Shown piece by piece: positions 15,039-15,291 of a stretch of DNA of 15,291 nt. The stretch comes from an uncultured Pseudodesulfovibrio sp. (lineage in GTDB: Bacteria; Desulfobacterota; Desulfovibrionia; Desulfovibrionales; Desulfovibrionaceae). The stretch lies in assembly GCA_947259235.1 (NCBI GenBank), contig CAMYLL010000024.1, forward strand, positions 1 to 15,291, read 5' to 3'. The first letter of the stretch is position 1. Each line of letters begins with the position of its first letter. Under the pieces are notes generated by a model. It made no database searches. It was not told the DNA's origin and was given only the letters and a program-made list of their open reading frames with translations. The position numbers were made by a program, and so were the translations under genes.

Positions 15039-15290
15039 CTACTTTTCCTTCTTCCTGCCAGACTTCATCTCCAGCCCGAATCCCTCGAAGAGGAAGAAGA
15101 TCGCATAGCCCCACCACATGGTGTAGACCACGTAGAAGACCAGGGAGAAGAGGATGATCCCCCAACGCTCGCTCGCGCTCTGTCCCTCGATGCCGTAGTA
15201 GTTGTAGCCGACCTCGATGGCGCGCTTGATGACGTTCTTGTCGATGAACGTGGCCGGGGGGAAGACCTTCTGCTGATCAAGGGCGACCTT
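15039..15290 (-). CDS. C-terminal part of an unidentified membrane protein (cut by window edge)
   Basis: The last 83 residues of a minus-strand gene end with TAG at 15041-15039. The start lies beyond the window. A soluble stretch (KVFPPATFIDKNVIKRAIEVGYNYY, visible residues 8-32 in two parts) leads into one long aromatic-rich membrane segment, about visible residues 43-68 (WGIILFSLVFYVVYTMWWGY and onward). The end is a charged cytoplasmic-type tail, SGRKKEK. I do not recognise the family. It sits directly upstream of the dikinase-like gene on the same strand, with a 43-nt gap containing an A8 run, so co-transcription is plausible. Confidence 0.7.
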   Translation of the reverse strand, partial: KVALDQQKVFPPATFIDKNVIKRAIEVGYNYYGIEGQSASERWGIILFSLVFYVVYTMWWGYAIFFLFEGFGLEMKSGRKKEK

Positions 15291-15291
15291 G

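Overview
The window is GC-rich and densely coded. It most likely comes from a sulfate-reducing Desulfovibrio/Pseudodesulfovibrio-type bacterium. The best taxonomic clue is the gene at 8482-9648, which has the TunR architecture: a tyrosine-recombinase-like DNA-binding domain fused to two TOBE/Mop oxyanion-binding domains. This regulator family is described from sulfate-reducing deltaproteobacteria. Signal peptides and a periplasmic-type binding protein without a lipobox indicate a Gram-negative envelope.

Region 1 (386-7514, + strand) reads as one six-gene operon. It encodes a BMP-type ABC importer (binding protein, fused double ATPase, two permeases), a D-2-hydroxyacid dehydrogenase of the glyoxylate/hydroxypyruvate reductase type, and a MOFRL-family glycerate 2-kinase. 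Three gene junctions are ATGA overlaps, one gap is 3 nt, and a strong intrinsic terminator follows the kinase. The two enzymes would convert hydroxypyruvate (or glyoxylate-derived carbon) to D-glycerate and then to 2-phosphoglycerate, so the importer probably brings in a compound that feeds that route. The first ATPase domain has Val where the Walker B catalytic Glu is expected.

Region 2 (7610-8311, - strand) is a single exported VanX-like D-Ala-D-Ala dipeptidase with a complete active site.

Region 3 (8482-12292) is a molybdate/tungstate locus. A TunR-like regulator on the - strand is divergent from a modB-modA-modC operon on the + strand, across a 390-bp intergenic region. That region holds a 25-bp near-perfect palindrome abutting a -10-like box of the regulator, a good candidate operator. 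ModC lacks the usual C-terminal TOBE domain, while the regulator has two.

Region 4 (12398-15291, - strand) has a PEP-synthase-like protein with an ATP-grasp domain and a phosphohistidine swivel domain. The PEP/pyruvate TIM barrel is missing and an unrecognised C-terminal domain of about 290 residues stands in its place. Upstream of it is the C-terminal end of a membrane protein cut by the window edge.
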